This document shows positions 1 to 7,245 of a DNA stretch of 21,077 nucleotides, piece after piece. The position numbers and the translations under genes were made by a program. This stretch comes from LMDS01 sp039930465 (lineage in GTDB: Bacteria > Pseudomonadota > Gammaproteobacteria > Burkholderiales > Burkholderiaceae_C): NCBI GenBank assembly GCA_039930465.1, contig JBDTTU010000075.1, forward strand, positions 1-21,077. Direction: 5' to 3'. Under the pieces are notes generated by a model. The model had not been told where the DNA came from and made no database searches. It saw only the letters and a list, made by a program, of their open reading frames with translations. Position 1 is the stretch's first letter; the number at the start of each line of letters is the position of its first letter.

Positions 1-2
1 GC

Positions 3-383
3 GCACTCAGCGACGAAGGCTGGATGGTGCGCGACGAGGCCGCCCAGACCATCGGGAAGCTGCGCCTGGCGGTCGCGATCCCCGACCTCGTCAAGGCGAT
101 GCAAGACGACTACTGGCAGGTGCGCGTGAAAGCCGCACGCAGCCTCGGGCTGCTGAAGGCCGAAGCCGGGCTGCCTTCGCTGGTGGCCTCGCTCAGCCAC
201 ACCATCAGCAACCTGCGCAAAGAAGCCGCGATCGCGCTCGGCGAGATCGGCGACACACGGGCCATCACCCCGCTCGAAGCCGCACTGGCCGACCCCGACC
301 CCGACGTGCGCAAGCTGGCGCGGCTCGCGCTCACCGCCATCGGCCTGGCGCAAAAGGCGAAGGCGCAAGGAGGCCAGCCATGA
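3..383 (+). CDS. HEAT-repeat (PBS-lyase-like) protein, C-terminal part
   Basis: The frame is open from the window edge and ends at the TGA at 381-383, so only the last ~126 residues are seen and the true start lies outside. The visible part is almost entirely tandem ~31-residue HEAT helices with the usual pattern of R/K-x-x-A-A-x-x-L-G followed by a leucine-rich second helix (for example VRVKAARSLGLL, LRKEAAIALGEIGD and VRKLARLALTAIG). Such alpha-solenoids act as scaffolds or chaperones, and some members handle cofactor-bearing proteins. The stop codon overlaps the ferredoxin ATG (ATGA), implying translational coupling and a shared job with the ferredoxin. A catalytic role is not suggested by anything visible. 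Family assignment is firm; function is unknown. Confidence 0.85.
   Translation, partial: ALSDEGWMVRDEAAQTIGKLRLAVAIPDLVKAMQDDYWQVRVKAARSLGLLKAEAGLPSLVASLSHTISNLRKEAAIALGEIGDTRAITPLEAALADPDPDVRKLARLALTAIGLAQKAKAQGGQP
367..373 (+). promoter_or_regulatory. Strong Shine-Dalgarno of the ferredoxin gene
   Basis: AAGGAGG lies 6 nt before the ATG at 380, inside the end of the HEAT-repeat gene. It fixes the ferredoxin start and supports coupled translation. Confidence 0.8.
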
Positions 384-709
384 GCTTCGTCGTCACCGAA
401 GCCTGCATTCGCTGCAAGTACACCGACTGCGTGTCGGTGTGCCCGGTCGATTGTTTTCACGAAGGGCCGAACTTTCTCGTGATCGACCCCGACGTCTGCA
501 TCGACTGCGCGGTGTGCGTGCCCGAGTGCCCGGTTGGCGCCATCGTGGCCGACCACGAACTACCCGCCGGCCAGGAAAGCTTCATCGAACTGAACAAGCG
601 CCTGGCCGCGCTTTGGCCCGTGATCACGCAAGCGCGCGAGCCGCTGGCCGACGCCGAGCAATGGGCCAACGTGCCGGCCAAGCGCGAGCAACTCGCCGAG
701 CACGCCTGA
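380..709 (+). CDS. fdxA: Seven-iron ferredoxin ([3Fe-4S]/[4Fe-4S], FdxA/FdI type)
   Basis: A 109-residue cytoplasmic electron carrier. The cysteines at 9, 12, 17, 21, 25, 40, 43, 46 and 50 reproduce the spacing of Azotobacter FdI with a +1 offset. By that model C9, C17 and C50 hold the [3Fe-4S] cluster, while C21, C40, C43 and C46 hold the [4Fe-4S] cluster. The ~50-residue C-terminal tail and total length fit the FdxA family (about 107 residues). The start is set by the ATGA overlap with the HEAT gene and a near-perfect ribosome site. A matching ferredoxin-NADP reductase closes the same gene series at 4465, so NADPH could feed this ferredoxin. Which enzyme it serves is not visible. Symbol given by family; paralogues are common in Burkholderiales. 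Confidence 0.93.
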   Translation: MSFVVTEACIRCKYTDCVSVCPVDCFHEGPNFLVIDPDVCIDCAVCVPECPVGAIVADHELPAGQESFIELNKRLAALWPVITQAREPLADAEQWANVPAKREQLAEHA

Positions 710-782
710 TCCTGGTCGGCCAGCCCATGCACACCCGAATGATTCCTGCATCCGACAAGACATTGGTGCCTCTCGGGCGCCA

Positions 783-830
783 CAGACCACGACACGTGGC
801 ATCTGTCTTGCGTTCGGAGGAGACGAACGC
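783..830 (+). other. Two adjacent hairpins in the ferredoxin/binding-protein gap
   Basis: The 160-nt gap 710-869 holds two inverted repeats. The first is CCACG-aca-CGTGG (787-799), extended outward by CAGA/TCTG with a two-base bulge. The second is GCGTTCG (810-816) pairing with CGAACGC (824-830) around a 7-nt loop GAGGAGA that is itself Shine-Dalgarno-like. No T-run follows, so this is not a classic terminator. It may partially attenuate transcription, act as an RNA-processing site that sets the ratio of binding protein to ferredoxin, or be a protein-binding site. I see no clear sigma-70 promoter in the gap. Confidence 0.4.
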
Positions 831-869
831 CTTCTCAACGCTCTTGCCCTTTGTCTGGAGAACTTGTTC

Positions 870-2294
870 ATGAAGCACATCGTCTCTCGAACCTGCGCCA
901 TGCTTTCGCTTGCGCTCACCATCGCCACGCCAGCCTTCGCCCGCGAAGAAGTGGTGATTGGCATCGGCACCCAAAACACCACCACCAACACCGTCACCGG
1001 CGGCGTGGTGCTGAAGGAAATGAAGCTGATCGAGAAGTACCTGCCGCACACCGGCAAGTACAAAGACATCGACTTCAAGCTCGACTGGCAAAACGCCACC
1101 TCGGGCCCGCCCATCATCAACGGCATGATGGCCAAGAAGCTGCAGATCGGCATGATGGGTGACTACCCGCTGCTGGTGGCAGGGGCCACCGGCCAGTCGC
1201 AGCCGGGCAACGAGACCCAGCTCATCGCCACCATCGCCTACAACGCCTTCGGCTCGGGCAACGGCATCGTGGTGCACAAGGATTCGCCGTACTACGAACT
1301 GGCCGACCTCAAGGGCAAGGTGGTGTCGGTGCCCTTCGGCTCGGCCGCGCACGGCATGGTGCTGCAAGCGCTGCAGTCGCGTGGCCTGCCTCCTGATTTT
1401 TTCAGCCTGGTGAGCCAGAGCCCCGAAGTGGGCACGACCAACCTGCAAGAAAAGAAGATCGACGCCCACGCCGACTTCGTGCCCTTTGCCGACCTGCTGC
1501 CCTACCGCGGCTTCGCCCGCAAGATCTTCGACGGCGTGCAGACCAACGTGCCCACCTTCCACGGTGTGATCGTGCGCAAAGACTTCGCCGAGCAATACCC
1601 CGAGGTGGTGGTGGCCTACATCCGCGCCCTGATGGAGGCCAACGCCTGGCTCAAGGCCGATCCGGTGCGCGCCGCCACCAAGATCGAGGAGTGGACCAAG
1701 ATCGAAAAAGAAGTGGCCTACCTTTACCTCGGCCCGGGCGGCATCCACACACTCGACCCGACCATCAAGCCACGCTGGCTCGACACGATCAAGACCGGCC
1801 ACGAGGTGCTCACCAAGCTCAATCGCGTGAAGCCGCTCGACATCAAGGCCTGGGTCAACGAAACCTATGTGCGCGAGGCCTTCAAGCAGGTCAAGCTCGA
1901 CTACGACGCCCAGAAGCAGACGCTGGCCTCGTTTGACATCACCGGCACCGACAAGCTCTGCAAGACCCCCATCAGCCACCCCAAGGAAGCCGGTGAAGTG
2001 TGGGTCGACGGTGTGGGTGTCGAGCCGCACGCCTCGTCGCTGTGCACACTGGGCGCCATCGCCAAGCTGGAGTCGGGTGGCAAGAAGGTTCGTGTGGCCT
2101 ACCTGATCGACCACGCGCTGGGCATCAAGGTGTTCGCCGACAAGGCCTTCTACGCCATCAACGCGAGCGATGCCAAGAAGCCGGTGATCGTGCCGTTTCT
2201 GCTGAAGAAAGACGCCGAAGAGCATGCCGCCAAGATCGGCGGCAAGCTCGCCAGCTACAGCGAGGCCCTGGCCGTCGCTTCGGCGCCCTTCTGA
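870..2294 (+). CDS. NitT/TauT-type ABC substrate-binding protein with C-terminal NosL-like domain
   Basis: The 474-residue periplasmic receptor of the importer encoded just downstream. The ATG at 870 is preferred over a TTG two codons earlier because GGAG (857-860) sits 9 nt upstream and a clean signal peptide begins there, ending in TPAFA near residue 24. Residues ~25-355 form an NMT1/SsuA-type bilobed fold with motifs such as QIGMMGDYPLL and KGKVVSVPFGSAAHG. SsuA/TauA relatives usually end near 320-340 residues. The extra ~110 residues (about 360-474) resemble NosL: a Cys at 364, a second Cys at 392, then AYLIDHALG, DKAFYAINAS, and a final GGKLASYSEAL. The position where I recall a Met in NosL proteins (PM) is Pro438-Val439 here. 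This suggests a NosL fold whose ligand set may have changed. The substrate is unknown; nitrate, sulfonates, thiamine precursors and metal complexes are all conceivable for this superfamily. Confidence 0.85.
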   Translation: MKHIVSRTCAMLSLALTIATPAFAREEVVIGIGTQNTTTNTVTGGVVLKEMKLIEKYLPHTGKYKDIDFKLDWQNATSGPPIINGMMAKKLQIGMMGDYPLLVAGATGQSQPGNETQLIATIAYNAFGSGNGIVVHKDSPYYELADLKGKVVSVPFGSAAHGMVLQALQSRGLPPDFFSLVSQSPEVGTTNLQEKKIDAHADFVPFADLLPYRGFARKIFDGVQTNVPTFHGVIVRKDFAEQYPEVVVAYIRALMEANAWLKADPVRAATKIEEWTKIEKEVAYLYLGPGGIHTLDPTIKPRWLDTIKTGHEVLTKLNRVKPLDIKAWVNETYVREAFKQVKLDYDAQKQTLASFDITGTDKLCKTPISHPKEAGEVWVDGVGVEPHASSLCTLGAIAKLESGGKKVRVAYLIDHALGIKVFADKAFYAINASDAKKPVIVPFLLKKDAEEHAAKIGGKLASYSEALAVASAPF

Positions 2295-2304
2295 TCGGTT
2301 TGCC

Positions 2305-2308
2305 GGAG
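2305..2308 (+). promoter_or_regulatory. Ribosome binding site deciding the permease start
   Basis: GGAG at 2305-2308 is 8 nt before the ATG at 2317. The longer in-frame extension back to 2224 overlaps the binding-protein gene and reads as low-complexity out-of-frame translation, so 2317 is chosen. Confidence 0.65.
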
Positions 2309-2316
2309 CACACACC

Positions 2317-3291
2317 ATGTCGATCACTGCGCTGCGCCGCATCGAAGACGCCGAGCCTTCCGGCGCCGAACCCAGGCTGCAGGCAACAACAGCTGCGCAT
2401 CACCTGGCCGAAGTGAGCAAGGCGGCGTTGCCTGAGCCGGTCGTCAGTGCAGGCAGCACGGCCGGCGCACCGCATGGCGCGCTGGCCTGGCTGGGCGGCT
2501 GGGTGCGGCGCCAGGGTGTGGCGGCCTTGCTGGCCGCGTGCTCGCTCGGTGGCATGGTGTTGTTCTGGCATCTGGTCACGACCTACCGGGTCGATTTCTA
2601 CATCCGCTTCGCCAACATCCCCACGCCGGCCGACGTGTGGCAGTCGGTGCTGCAAGCCGGCAGCAACGGCAAGTTCATCACCAACGTGGGCATGAGCCTG
2701 CGCCGCATCTTCATCGGCTTCGCACTCGCCGGCGTGCTCGGTGTGGCCCTGGGCCTGGCGATCGGGCGCTACCGGCGGCTGCACGAGTTGCTCTTCCCCG
2801 CGATGGAAGCCCTGCGGCCGATCCCGGCCATCGCCTGGGTGCCCATCTCCATCATGCTGTGGCCCGACAACGAAGTGAGCATCGTCTTCATCACCTTCAT
2901 CGGCGCCTTCTTTCCCGTTCTGCTCAACACCGTGAGCGGCGTTGCGGCCGTCGATTCGGTGCTGCTGCGCGCTGGCCAATGCCTGGGCGCCAAGGAGCGC
3001 CAGCTGATGTGGCACGTGGTGCTGCCGGGCGCCGCGCCGCAAATCTTCACCGGCCTGGCGGTCGGCATGGGCGTGGCCTGGGTGTCGCTGATCGCCGCCG
3101 AGATGATCTCGGGCCAGTTTGGCATCGGCTACTTCACCTGGGAAGCCTATTCGCTCATCGCCTACGCCGACATCGTGCTCGGCATGATCACCATCGGCGT
3201 GTTGGGCCTGCTGTGCAGCTGGCTGATTCGCCTGGCCGGCTCGCTGCTGATGCCCTGGCTCGAATTCTCGAAACTCGGAGGCCGCGCATGA
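2317..3291 (+). CDS. NitT/TauT-type ABC transporter permease (SsuC/TauC family)
   Basis: A 324-residue inner-membrane subunit with about six transmembrane segments. It begins with an unusually long (~60 residue) hydrophilic N-terminal extension before the first helix (LAWLGGWVRR...). The coupling helix that docks to the ATPase is visible as RAGQCLGAKERQL followed by HVVLPGAAPQIFTGLAVG, the family EAA-type loop. The segment PAIAWVPISIMLWP is also typical of SsuC/TauC proteins. The gene begins 22 nt after the binding-protein stop and its stop overlaps the ATPase start (ATGA at 3288-3291), so the importer genes are one transcription unit. The function is certain as a family call; the substrate is not readable. 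Confidence 0.93.
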   Translation: MSITALRRIEDAEPSGAEPRLQATTAAHHLAEVSKAALPEPVVSAGSTAGAPHGALAWLGGWVRRQGVAALLAACSLGGMVLFWHLVTTYRVDFYIRFANIPTPADVWQSVLQAGSNGKFITNVGMSLRRIFIGFALAGVLGVALGLAIGRYRRLHELLFPAMEALRPIPAIAWVPISIMLWPDNEVSIVFITFIGAFFPVLLNTVSGVAAVDSVLLRAGQCLGAKERQLMWHVVLPGAAPQIFTGLAVGMGVAWVSLIAAEMISGQFGIGYFTWEAYSLIAYADIVLGMITIGVLGLLCSWLIRLAGSLLMPWLEFSKLGGRA

Positions 3292-4151
3292 CGCCCGCGC
3301 AAAGCACAGGCCACGTCGAGGTGCGCCAACTGAGCATGAGCTTCGGCAGCGCACAGCAACGTGTGCAGGCCGTCAGCGATGTCTCGCTGCAGGTGGCGCC
3401 CGGCGAGTTCGTCTCCATCATCGGCCCCTCGGGCTGCGGCAAATCGACCTTGCTCAACGTGGTGGCCGGCTTCACGCAGGCGACCCAGGGCGAAGCGCTG
3501 CTCGACGGCCGCAAGATCACCGGCCCGGGTTCCGACCGCGGCGTGGTGTTCCAGCAGTACTCGCTGTTCCCCTGGATGTCGGTGCGGAAAAACGTCGAGT
3601 TCGGCTTGAAGATGCAAGGCGTGTCGCAGAGCAAGCGCGAAACCACCGCGCGCACGCTGCTCGGCCTGGCCGGCTTGTTGGCGTTCGAGAACCACTACCC
3701 CGATCAGCTCTCCGGCGGCATGAAGCAGCGTGTGGGCATCGTGCGCGCGCTGGCCACCAGCCCGCAGGTGATGCTGATGGACGAGCCCTTCGGCGCGCTC
3801 GATTCGCAGACCCGCGTAGTGATGCAGCAGATTCTCACCAACATGTGGCAGCGCATGAAGTTGTCGGTGCTGTTCATCACCCACGACATCGAAGAAGCCA
3901 TCTTCCTCAGCGACCGCGTGTACGTGATGACGGCCCGCCCCGGGCGCATCAAGGCCGAGGTCGAGATCCCGCTGCCGCGCCCACGCACCGCCGAGATGAT
4001 GTCGTCGATGGCCTTCACCCAGGTGCTGCACAAGCTGCGCAACCTGATCCGCGAAGAGAGCCTGGCCGCCATGGGCAGCGAGCTTGACAGCGGAGGCCTG
4101 GAGGGCTTCGCCGTGGATGTCGACGCCAGGGGTGTGGGAGCGCTGGTATGA
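3288..4151 (+). CDS. NitT/TauT-type ABC transporter ATP-binding protein (SsuB/TauB family)
   Basis: A 287-residue cytoplasmic ATPase powering the importer. All nucleotide-binding motifs are intact: Walker A GPSGCGKST (46-54), Q-loop Gln89, signature LSGGM (141-145), Walker B MLMDEP (162-167), D-loop Asp172 and switch His199. The ATG at 3288 overlaps the permease stop and is preceded by GGAGG (3278-3282). A ~25-residue acidic/glycine tail after the usual SsuB end (from about residue 262) has no family counterpart I know. Its last base pairs overlap the DUF971 gene start (ATGA at 4148-4151). A much longer open frame reaches back to 2538 but is only the shadow of the permease gene. Confidence 0.94.
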   Translation: MTPAQSTGHVEVRQLSMSFGSAQQRVQAVSDVSLQVAPGEFVSIIGPSGCGKSTLLNVVAGFTQATQGEALLDGRKITGPGSDRGVVFQQYSLFPWMSVRKNVEFGLKMQGVSQSKRETTARTLLGLAGLLAFENHYPDQLSGGMKQRVGIVRALATSPQVMLMDEPFGALDSQTRVVMQQILTNMWQRMKLSVLFITHDIEEAIFLSDRVYVMTARPGRIKAEVEIPLPRPRTAEMMSSMAFTQVLHKLRNLIREESLAAMGSELDSGGLEGFAVDVDARGVGALV

Positions 4152-4447
4152 GCGCCATCGCCACGCCGACCGACATCACCGACCACCGCCAAAGCGGGGT
4201 GCTGGAGATCGCCTGGGCCGACGGCCGCGTCAGCCGGCTGCCCCACGCGCTGCTGCGCGAGCAATGCCGATGCGGTGCTTGCGAGGAACTGCGCCGCCAC
4301 GGCGGTGGCCTGCCCGGCGCCGCGGCGCAACTGCGCCTGAGCGGCATCGAACCGGTGGGCGAACACGCCCTCAACCTGAGTTTCAGCGACGGTCACAACC
4401 GCGGCATCTATCCCTGGCCTCTTTTGCGCGAACTCGGCGCCCGCTGA
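4148..4447 (+). CDS. DUF971 / gamma-butyrobetaine hydroxylase-like N-terminal domain protein
   Basis: A 99-residue small zinc-binding-type protein. Cys40, Cys42, Cys45 (CRCGAC) and His83 (SDGHNRGIYPW) match the Cys-x-Cys-x2-Cys...His set known as the zinc site in the N-terminal domain of human gamma-butyrobetaine hydroxylase. In bacteria stand-alone DUF971 proteins often sit beside iron-sulfur cluster assembly, Mrp/ApbC or cofactor-handling genes, but their role is not settled. Here the gene is translationally coupled to the importer ATPase (ATGA) and precedes a flavoprotein reductase. That fits the redox or metal flavour of the whole cluster. Domain assignment is strong; function is unknown. 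Confidence 0.88.
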   Translation: MSAIATPTDITDHRQSGVLEIAWADGRVSRLPHALLREQCRCGACEELRRHGGGLPGAAAQLRLSGIEPVGEHALNLSFSDGHNRGIYPWPLLRELGAR

Positions 4448-4464
4448 TTCAAACCAAACACACC

Positions 4465-5241
4465 ATGTCAAACACCGGTACCGAACGTGTTCTCAGTGTT
4501 CACCACTGGAACGACAGCCTCTTCACCTTCCGCACCACCCGCGACCCGGCTCTGCGCTTTCGCAACGGCCACTTCGTGATGCTGGGCCTGCCGGTGGAGG
4601 GCAAACCTCTGCTGCGGGCCTACAGCGTGGCCAGCGCCAACCACGCCGAGCACCTGGAATTCTTCAGCATCAAAGTGCCCAACGGCCCGCTCACATCGCG
4701 CCTGCAGCACCTGAAGCCCGGCGACGAGATCATCGTCGGGCGCAAGCCCGTCGGCAGCTTGGTGCTCGACGACCTGCGGCCCGGCCGGCACCTCTACCTG
4801 CTGTCCACCGGCACCGGGCTGGCGCCCTTCATCAGCATCATCCAGGACCCCGAAACCTACGAGCGCTTCGAGAAGGTCGTGTTGATCCATGGGGTGCGCC
4901 AGGTCAGCGAGCTTGCGTACGCGAAGTTCATCGAGGACGAGCTGCCGAAGCACGAGTTCCTGGGCGAATTGCTGCGCGACAAGCTCATCTACTACCCCAC
5001 CGTCACTCGTGAGCCGTTTCGCAACCAGGGCCGGCTCACCGATGTCATCGTTTCGGGCCAGCTCGCGGCCGACATCGGCCTGCCGCAACTCGACGCCGAA
5101 CACGACCGCGCCATGATCTGCGGCAGCCCGGGCATGCTCGCCGACAGCTGCAAGCTGCTCGACAAGCTGGGCTTTCACATCAGCCCGCGCCAGGGCGAAA
5201 CGGGCGACTACGTGATCGAGCGCGCCTTCGTCGAGAAGTAG
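4465..5241 (+). CDS. fpr: Ferredoxin-NADP+ reductase (bacterial Fpr, Azotobacter type)
   Basis: A 258-residue FAD enzyme moving electrons between NADPH and ferredoxin or flavodoxin. The FAD site RAYS is at 51-54, the NADP site GTGLAP at 116-121, and the second pyridine-nucleotide motif CGSPGM begins at Cys219. The protein ends in AFVEK, the short C-terminal extension seen in Azotobacter and Pseudomonas FNRs, and its length matches those enzymes exactly. The ATG at 4465 has no good Shine-Dalgarno; it follows the DUF971 stop by 17 nt, so coupling or a weak start is likely. Azotobacter FNR is a partner of seven-iron FdI, and a seven-iron ferredoxin gene heads this same cluster, so the two probably form a working pair. 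Confidence 0.95.
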   Translation: MSNTGTERVLSVHHWNDSLFTFRTTRDPALRFRNGHFVMLGLPVEGKPLLRAYSVASANHAEHLEFFSIKVPNGPLTSRLQHLKPGDEIIVGRKPVGSLVLDDLRPGRHLYLLSTGTGLAPFISIIQDPETYERFEKVVLIHGVRQVSELAYAKFIEDELPKHEFLGELLRDKLIYYPTVTREPFRNQGRLTDVIVSGQLAADIGLPQLDAEHDRAMICGSPGMLADSCKLLDKLGFHISPRQGETGDYVIERAFVEK

Positions 5242-5249
5242 CCAGCGTG

Positions 5250-6338
5250 ATGTCTACCGATACCTCGGCACGCGAGGCCGTGCCGCCGCAATGGGTTGCA
5301 CCGGCGCAAGCTTCGGCTCCGCGCAGCCCGTTCGCGGCCGCGTTGCAATCGCGCTGGCCCGGTGTGTTGTTGTGCAGTGTGATCGCCATGGCCGCGAGCT
5401 TCATCGCGCGCCTGCACGGCGGGCCGCAGTTGCTGTACGCCTTGTTGTTCGGTGTTGCGTTCCACTTCCTGCATGACGACGCGAAGATCCGCCCGGGCAT
5501 CGAGCTGTGCACGGGTCACGTGTTGCGGCTGGGTGTTGCGCTGCTCGGTGCACGCATCACGGTGGCACAGATCGCCGCGCTCGGCTGGGGCACCGCGCTG
5601 ATCGTGGTCGGGTGTGTGCTCAGTACCATCTTTGGCGGCATCTGGGTCGCCCGCCGGCTCGGGCTCAGCACCACCCAGGGCTTGCTGTCGGGGGGCGCGA
5701 CTGCGATCTGCGGCGCCTCGGCGGCGCTGGCGATTTCGGCGGTGCTGCCGCGCAGCCGCGAGCAGGAGCGATTCACCCTGCTGGTGGTCGTTGCGGTCAC
5801 TTCGCTGTCGACCCTTGCGATGCTGCTGTACCCGCTGCTGGCGCACGCGCTGCATCTTTCGCCGGCATTGGCCGGGCTCTTTCTCGGCGGGTCGATCCAC
5901 GACGTGGCCCAGGTGGTCGGTGCCGGCTACCTGATGGGGCAACAGACCGGCGACGCCGCCACCATCGTCAAGCTGTTCCGCGTCTCGATGCTGGCGCTGG
6001 TCGTGATCGTCGTGTCGGCCGCTTACCGTGGGCGGCGGCTGTCTGCCGCCGACGATGACGGCGCAGCCCGCCGGCCTGCGCTCGTGCCCTGGTTCCTGTG
6101 GGCGTTTCTGCTGCTGGTGGTGATTCATTCGCTGCACGGCATACCTGAAGTGGTTCAGCCCGTGATCGGTGATCTGTCGCGCGCCTGCCTGGTCATGGCG
6201 ATCGCCGCGCTCGGCGTGAAGACGTCGTTCCAGACGCTGCTTCAAACCGGATGGCGCCCGTTTGCGTTGTTGCTGATCGAGACGGTCTGGCTGGCGGCCG
6301 CACTTTTGGTGGCCATCCTGTTGCTTCGCTCGGCTTGA
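5250..6338 (+). CDS. YeiH-family putative sulfate/sulfite exporter (UPF0324)
   Basis: A 362-residue membrane protein with about ten transmembrane helices. Family hallmarks are visible: LSGGATAICGASAALA near the middle, LFLGGSIHDVAQVVGAG, and TIVKLFRV. An in-frame GTG at 5247 immediately precedes the chosen ATG, and either could be used. A short hydrophilic ~30-residue N-terminus precedes helix 1. The gene starts 8 nt after fpr, so it may be read through from the redox/importer series. In enterobacteria yeiH is controlled by the sulfite-sensing LysR protein YeiE, which points to sulfite or related anion export. The directly following TauE/SafE gene supports a sulfur theme. Transported ion unproven. 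Confidence 0.88.
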   Translation: MSTDTSAREAVPPQWVAPAQASAPRSPFAAALQSRWPGVLLCSVIAMAASFIARLHGGPQLLYALLFGVAFHFLHDDAKIRPGIELCTGHVLRLGVALLGARITVAQIAALGWGTALIVVGCVLSTIFGGIWVARRLGLSTTQGLLSGGATAICGASAALAISAVLPRSREQERFTLLVVVAVTSLSTLAMLLYPLLAHALHLSPALAGLFLGGSIHDVAQVVGAGYLMGQQTGDAATIVKLFRVSMLALVVIVVSAAYRGRRLSAADDDGAARRPALVPWFLWAFLLLVVIHSLHGIPEVVQPVIGDLSRACLVMAIAALGVKTSFQTLLQTGWRPFALLLIETVWLAAALLVAILLLRSA

Positions 6339-6411
6339 GAGTGTGCGCGACCCGCGTGCAGGCTGAAACAATGAACTCTGTGCCGCAGGACCGCTGCACA
6401 GCTTGTGAATC

Positions 6412-7149
6412 TTGAGCACCTGGGAGTTGTGGGCCAGCCTGGCGGTACTGGCTCTGGCCGCGTGTACGCAGGGCATGTTCGGCCTGGGCTTCACGATGGT
6501 CGCCACGCCCTTGCTGGCACTTTTTTTGAACTACCGGGCCGCGGTGTTCCTGGCCGCCACCCCGCTGCTGGTGCTGGCGTGGTTCTGGCTGATACGGAAC
6601 CGCGGCATCCTGCGCAGCGCTCGTGTGCCGTGGGTGCTGCTGCCGAGCATCGTCGCCGGAGCGAGTGCCGGCGTCGCGCTGCAATTCGCGCTGTCACAGC
6701 GGCTGGCGCTGCTGCTGCTGGCGGCATTGCTGGCCTTCAGCGTGGCGCTGCCGTGGGGCTTGCAACGCTGGCGAACCGACCTGTCCGCGCGGGCGCTCCG
6801 CGCCGCGCCGGTGTTTGGTGTGCTGGCGGGCTTGACCGAGTCGGCGCTGAACGTGGGGGCACCGTTCATGGTGCTGTTCGGCGGCGTGGCGCGGCTGACG
6901 CGCCAGCAGCAGCTCATCGCGCTGAATCTGTGCTTCGCAGCCGGCAAGCTCATCCAGATCGGGTTGCTGTTGCCGGTCGCCGGCCTGCCAGTGCCCCTGT
7001 GGGCCTTGATTCCCTGCATTGCGGTCAGCCTGCTGTTCTATCTGGCGGGTGACCACTTTGCCGGTCGCTATTCGGAGGAAAGCTTTCGACGCTTGCTGGT
7101 GGGCTTTCTTGTGGCCATCGTGCTGGCGCTGCTGGTCAAGGCGTTCTAG
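6412..7149 (+). CDS. TSUP (TauE/SafE) family sulfite/anion exporter
   Basis: A 245-residue protein of about seven to eight hydrophobic helices. The N-terminal repeat carries TQGMFGLGFTMVATPLL, the typical TauE/SafE pattern, and the second half has TESALNVGAPFMVLFGG, its inverted-topology counterpart. An in-frame TGA at 6406-6408 leaves TTG at 6412 as the first usable start; no strong ribosome site precedes it. The 73-nt gap after yeiH shows no clear terminator or promoter. TSUP members export sulfite, sulfoacetate or related organosulfur anions after desulfonation, or move other small anions. Sitting next to another putative sulfite exporter and downstream of a SsuABC-like importer, a sulfur role is plausible but inferred. 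Confidence 0.87.
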   Translation: MSTWELWASLAVLALAACTQGMFGLGFTMVATPLLALFLNYRAAVFLAATPLLVLAWFWLIRNRGILRSARVPWVLLPSIVAGASAGVALQFALSQRLALLLLAALLAFSVALPWGLQRWRTDLSARALRAAPVFGVLAGLTESALNVGAPFMVLFGGVARLTRQQQLIALNLCFAAGKLIQIGLLLPVAGLPVPLWALIPCIAVSLLFYLAGDHFAGRYSEESFRRLLVGFLVAIVLALLVKAF

Positions 7150-7231
7150 GCCGGGACACTGCTACGGGCATGTTGCCGCGACTGAAAGCGATGCGCTGCG
7201 CGGCTGGTTGGGTAAAGTCGGCCAACACACC

Positions 7232-7237
7232 AAGGAG
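7232..7237 (+). promoter_or_regulatory. Ribosome binding site of the ABM-domain gene
   Basis: AAGGAG at 7232-7237 is 8 nt before the ATG at 7246, favouring it over the in-frame TTG at 7243. Confidence 0.7.
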
Positions 7238-7245
7238 ACCGTTTG

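Noticed and set aside
624..2342. Long minus-strand open frame of 572 residues
   Set aside because: It lies antisense to the binding-protein gene and is rich in H, G, V, L and R as expected for the complement of high-GC coding DNA; no family motif or ribosome site.
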